Positions 5,518 through 6,295 of a stretch of DNA of 6,295 nucleotides are shown one piece after another. The notes beneath the pieces are model-generated. The model saw only the letters and a program-made list of their open reading frames with translations. It was not told the origin of the DNA and searched no databases. The translations under genes and the position numbers were made by a program. The stretch covers positions 1-6,295 of the forward strand of contig CAMPIW010000021.1 of the NCBI GenBank assembly GCA_946886635.1, given 5' to 3'. Numbering within the stretch: position 1 is the stretch's first letter; each line of letters starts with the position of its first letter. Origin of the DNA: an uncultured Candidatus Saccharibacteria bacterium. GTDB lineage: Bacteria > Patescibacteria > Saccharimonadia > Saccharimonadales > UBA1547.

Positions 5518-5970
5518 TCAGGCGATCGCTTCCTGAAGCGAAGGCTCCGCGAAGAGGAGGTGAGGCACGACCTTCGGCATCACTGCCTGTGCTTCCGCTT
5601 CCACCTTCTTCGCTTCCGCCTTGTGCTGGCGGATCTCTTCGCAGTGGAGACGGATCGCCACGCCGCGCGTCCTCTTGCCGAAGCACCGGATCTCTCCGAT
5701 GATTTCGCGAACGGGAACACCGTTCCTGAAGAGGAAGTCGATCAGTTCGAGGAGGTTGTCCTCGGTTTGCTCCTTGTCGAGCTTGCCCTTCTTGCCCTTG
5801 TGGGCGATCTGGCAGACGAGATACATCTCGTACTGCTCGTCGTGCATGAACTGCTGGCTGGTCGGCTCCTCACCGCTCATCGCGGCGTGCGTACGCGAGA
5901 ACAACTCGCGAAGGTTCGGCGTGACAGGCACGCTGAAGTTTCCGACCATGACAACACTGCTCTGGTGCAA
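5518..5970 (-). CDS. Hypothetical protein, first gene of the GC-rich unit
   Basis: A soluble-looking protein of 150 residues from the TTG at 5970; I do not recognise the family. There is no signal peptide or membrane segment. Visible parts are an N-terminal stretch that may start in beta (about 6-16, SVVMVGNFSVPV), a basic linker AHKGKKGKLDKEQ (56-68), a probable helix LLELIDFLF (73-81), then GVPVREIIGEIRCFGKRTRGVAIRLHCEEI (84-113) with Cys96 and Cys110, and a charged Ala/Glu/Lys helix (about 111-130). The frame could begin at another TTG at 5988, but that one has no ribosome binding site; the TTG at 5970 has AGGAG five bases before it. By hand count about four codons in five end in G or C, far above pyk, pgk or tpiA. 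It has its own promoter and terminators, so is probably an acquired gene. The charged tail might bind nucleic acid or a partner, but this is a guess. Confidence 0.75.
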   Translation of the reverse strand: MHQSSVVMVGNFSVPVTPNLRELFSRTHAAMSGEEPTSQQFMHDEQYEMYLVCQIAHKGKKGKLDKEQTEDNLLELIDFLFRNGVPVREIIGEIRCFGKRTRGVAIRLHCEEIRQHKAEAKKVEAEAQAVMPKVVPHLLFAEPSLQEAIA

Positions 5971-6079
5971 TGTGACTCCTGTTTTCAATATCTCGGCACA
6001 ACCCGAGAGGTGTAACCCGACTGGTAAACCGCCTCGAGGGATGAGGCGGAATGGTTGCTTTTCGGCACCCTACACTTAA
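5971..6079 (-). promoter_or_regulatory. Structured 5' leader of the GC-rich unit
   Basis: About 110 untranslated bases separate the predicted start of transcription (near 6079) from the TTG start. CCGCCTC/GAGGCGG (6029-6035 with 6043-6049) forms a 7-bp hairpin with a seven-base loop. TCTCGG/CCGAGA (5991-5996 with 6003-6008) forms a second hairpin just upstream of the AGGAG site. GTGTA (6010-6014) and TACAC (6071-6075) could close the first hairpin into a larger domain. Such a layout could regulate translation or stability, but it matches no riboswitch I know, and there is no run of Us after the first hairpin to make it an attenuator. Confidence 0.5.
5976..5980 (-). promoter_or_regulatory. Shine-Dalgarno site that fixes the TTG start of the 150-residue gene
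   Basis: The minus strand reads AGGAG, then TCACA, then TTG. This five-base spacing is good and is the clearest ribosome binding site in the window. It places the start at 5970 rather than at the TTG at 5988 or the ATG at 5949. Confidence 0.7.
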
Positions 6080-6085
6080 GCGTGA

Positions 6086-6114
6086 AATATACTCCTATTG
6101 ACAAGAAAAGTCAA
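6086..6114 (-). promoter_or_regulatory. Strong sigma-70-type promoter of the GC-rich unit
   Basis: On the minus strand the -35 is TTGACT (6114-6109) and the -10 is TATATT (6091-6086), each 5 of 6 to consensus, with an ideal 17-bp spacer. Transcription would begin near 6079 and read through the structured leader into the 150-residue gene. Its -35 lies in an inverted repeat shared with a possible plus-strand promoter. Confidence 0.75.
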
Positions 6115-6126
6115 ATATTATCTTAT
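6098..6126 (+). promoter_or_regulatory. Possible divergent plus-strand promoter overlapping the GC-unit promoter
   Basis: TTGACA (6098-6103, perfect -35), 17 bp, then TCTTAT (6121-6126, 4 of 6). Its -35 and that of the minus-strand promoter form a TTGAC-7-GTCAA inverted repeat, so the two would compete for polymerase. No good gene follows within the window, so this may be coincidental. Confidence 0.35.
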
Positions 6127-6241
6127 TTAGTGCTTGAGGATACTCGAAGCCGCTAAATATGGTGTCTGGGATTGTTTTTAGATATAGTAACTCCTCTGCC
6201 CCCATAAAGCTTGTGCTTTTTGTATTATATTGTATAAATCA
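6127..6241. other. AT-rich stretch with no convincing gene
   Basis: Neither strand has a supported coding region here. The only plus-strand frame of note (ATG at 6159, 28 codons) lacks a ribosome binding site. AAAGC-TTGT-GCTTT (6206-6219) makes a small 5-bp hairpin followed by a few T residues, a poor terminator candidate. TTGTGC (6211-6216) with TATAAA (6233-6238) at 16 bp could be a second, weaker plus-strand promoter just upstream of the better one. Confidence 0.5.
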
Positions 6242-6270
6242 TTGACATTTTAACAGTTTTGTGATAAATT
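6242..6270 (+). promoter_or_regulatory. Plus-strand promoter reading out of the window
   Basis: A perfect -35 TTGACA (6242-6247), 17-bp spacer, and a -10 TAAATT (6265-6270, 4 of 6) preceded by TGA, i.e. an extended TGn. Transcription would start near 6277 and run rightward beyond the window, so a plus-strand gene or RNA is expected there. It is the only strong evidence for plus-strand expression in this segment. Confidence 0.6.
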
Positions 6271-6295
6271 AAGAGCATCATTCACGGGTGTGGAA

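Noticed and set aside
5516..5686. Upstream extension of the 67-residue gene to a start at 5686
   Set aside because: The extra part overlaps the 150-residue gene out of frame and is Arg/Gly/Ser/Pro-rich in the way shifted frames of GC-rich genes are. The ATG two bases after the upstream stop is simpler.
5560..6079. Two long plus-strand open frames (5560-6015 and 5621-6079)
   Set aside because: They lie opposite the minus-strand 150-residue gene. High G/C at its third positions removes stop codons from the opposite strand and leaves such frames open. They lack a ribosome binding site, their sequences are Leu/Arg-rich and unlike real proteins, and the promoter, AGGAG site and terminators all support the minus strand.
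5230..6115. Insertion sequence or transposon interpretation of the GC-rich unit
   Set aside because: No transposase, no terminal inverted repeats bounding the unit and no target-site duplication that I can see; the inverted repeats present are RNA hairpins and terminators.
6159..6245. 28-codon plus-strand frame starting MVSGIVFRYS
   Set aside because: No ribosome binding site, very short, no compositional support, and it ends inside the -35 of the right-hand promoter.

Overview
The window reads almost entirely on the minus strand. It looks like a bacterial chromosome segment from the Candidate Phyla Radiation (Patescibacteria), most likely Candidatus Saccharibacteria or a close relative. That placement is an inference from protein flavour, tight gene packing, weak ribosome binding sites and a promoter set directly against a start codon. 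I could not run a search to confirm it.

From high to low coordinates, the order in which it is transcribed, the main block holds a tRNA-Glu(UUC) gene, pyruvate kinase (pyk), phosphoglycerate kinase (pgk), triosephosphate isomerase (tpiA), an acidic tail-anchored membrane protein of unknown function, and the N-terminal 157 codons of a UvrD/PcrA-type DNA helicase that runs off the left edge. Spacers between the protein genes are 7 to 40 bp and I see no terminator inside the block. The tRNA, the glycolytic genes and the membrane protein are therefore probably one transcription unit, while uvrD also has a TATAAT box of its own seven bases before its ATG. pyk and pgk encode both substrate-level ATP-forming steps of lower glycolysis, and tpiA feeds triose phosphate into that branch.

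Upstream of the tRNA lies a leader of about 110 bases. It contains hairpins and an inverted near-copy (21 of 24 bases) of the tRNA 3' end plus its trailer. In the transcript this copy could pair with the CCA end of the tRNA.

From about 5230 to 6115 lies a second, very different minus-strand unit. It is GC-rich with strong G/C third-position bias and encodes two unrecognised proteins (150 and 67 residues) separated by 2 bp. It has its own near-consensus promoter (TTGACT, 17 bp, TATATT), a structured 5' leader, an AGGAG site before a TTG start, an 18-bp hairpin after the last stop, and two terminators in a row. It looks like a self-contained, probably horizontally acquired cassette between AT-rich flanks.

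The right end (about 6115 to 6295) is AT-rich, has no convincing gene, and carries a good plus-strand promoter firing out of the window. Its mirror-image -35 elements near 6098-6114 suggest divergent overlapping promoters.
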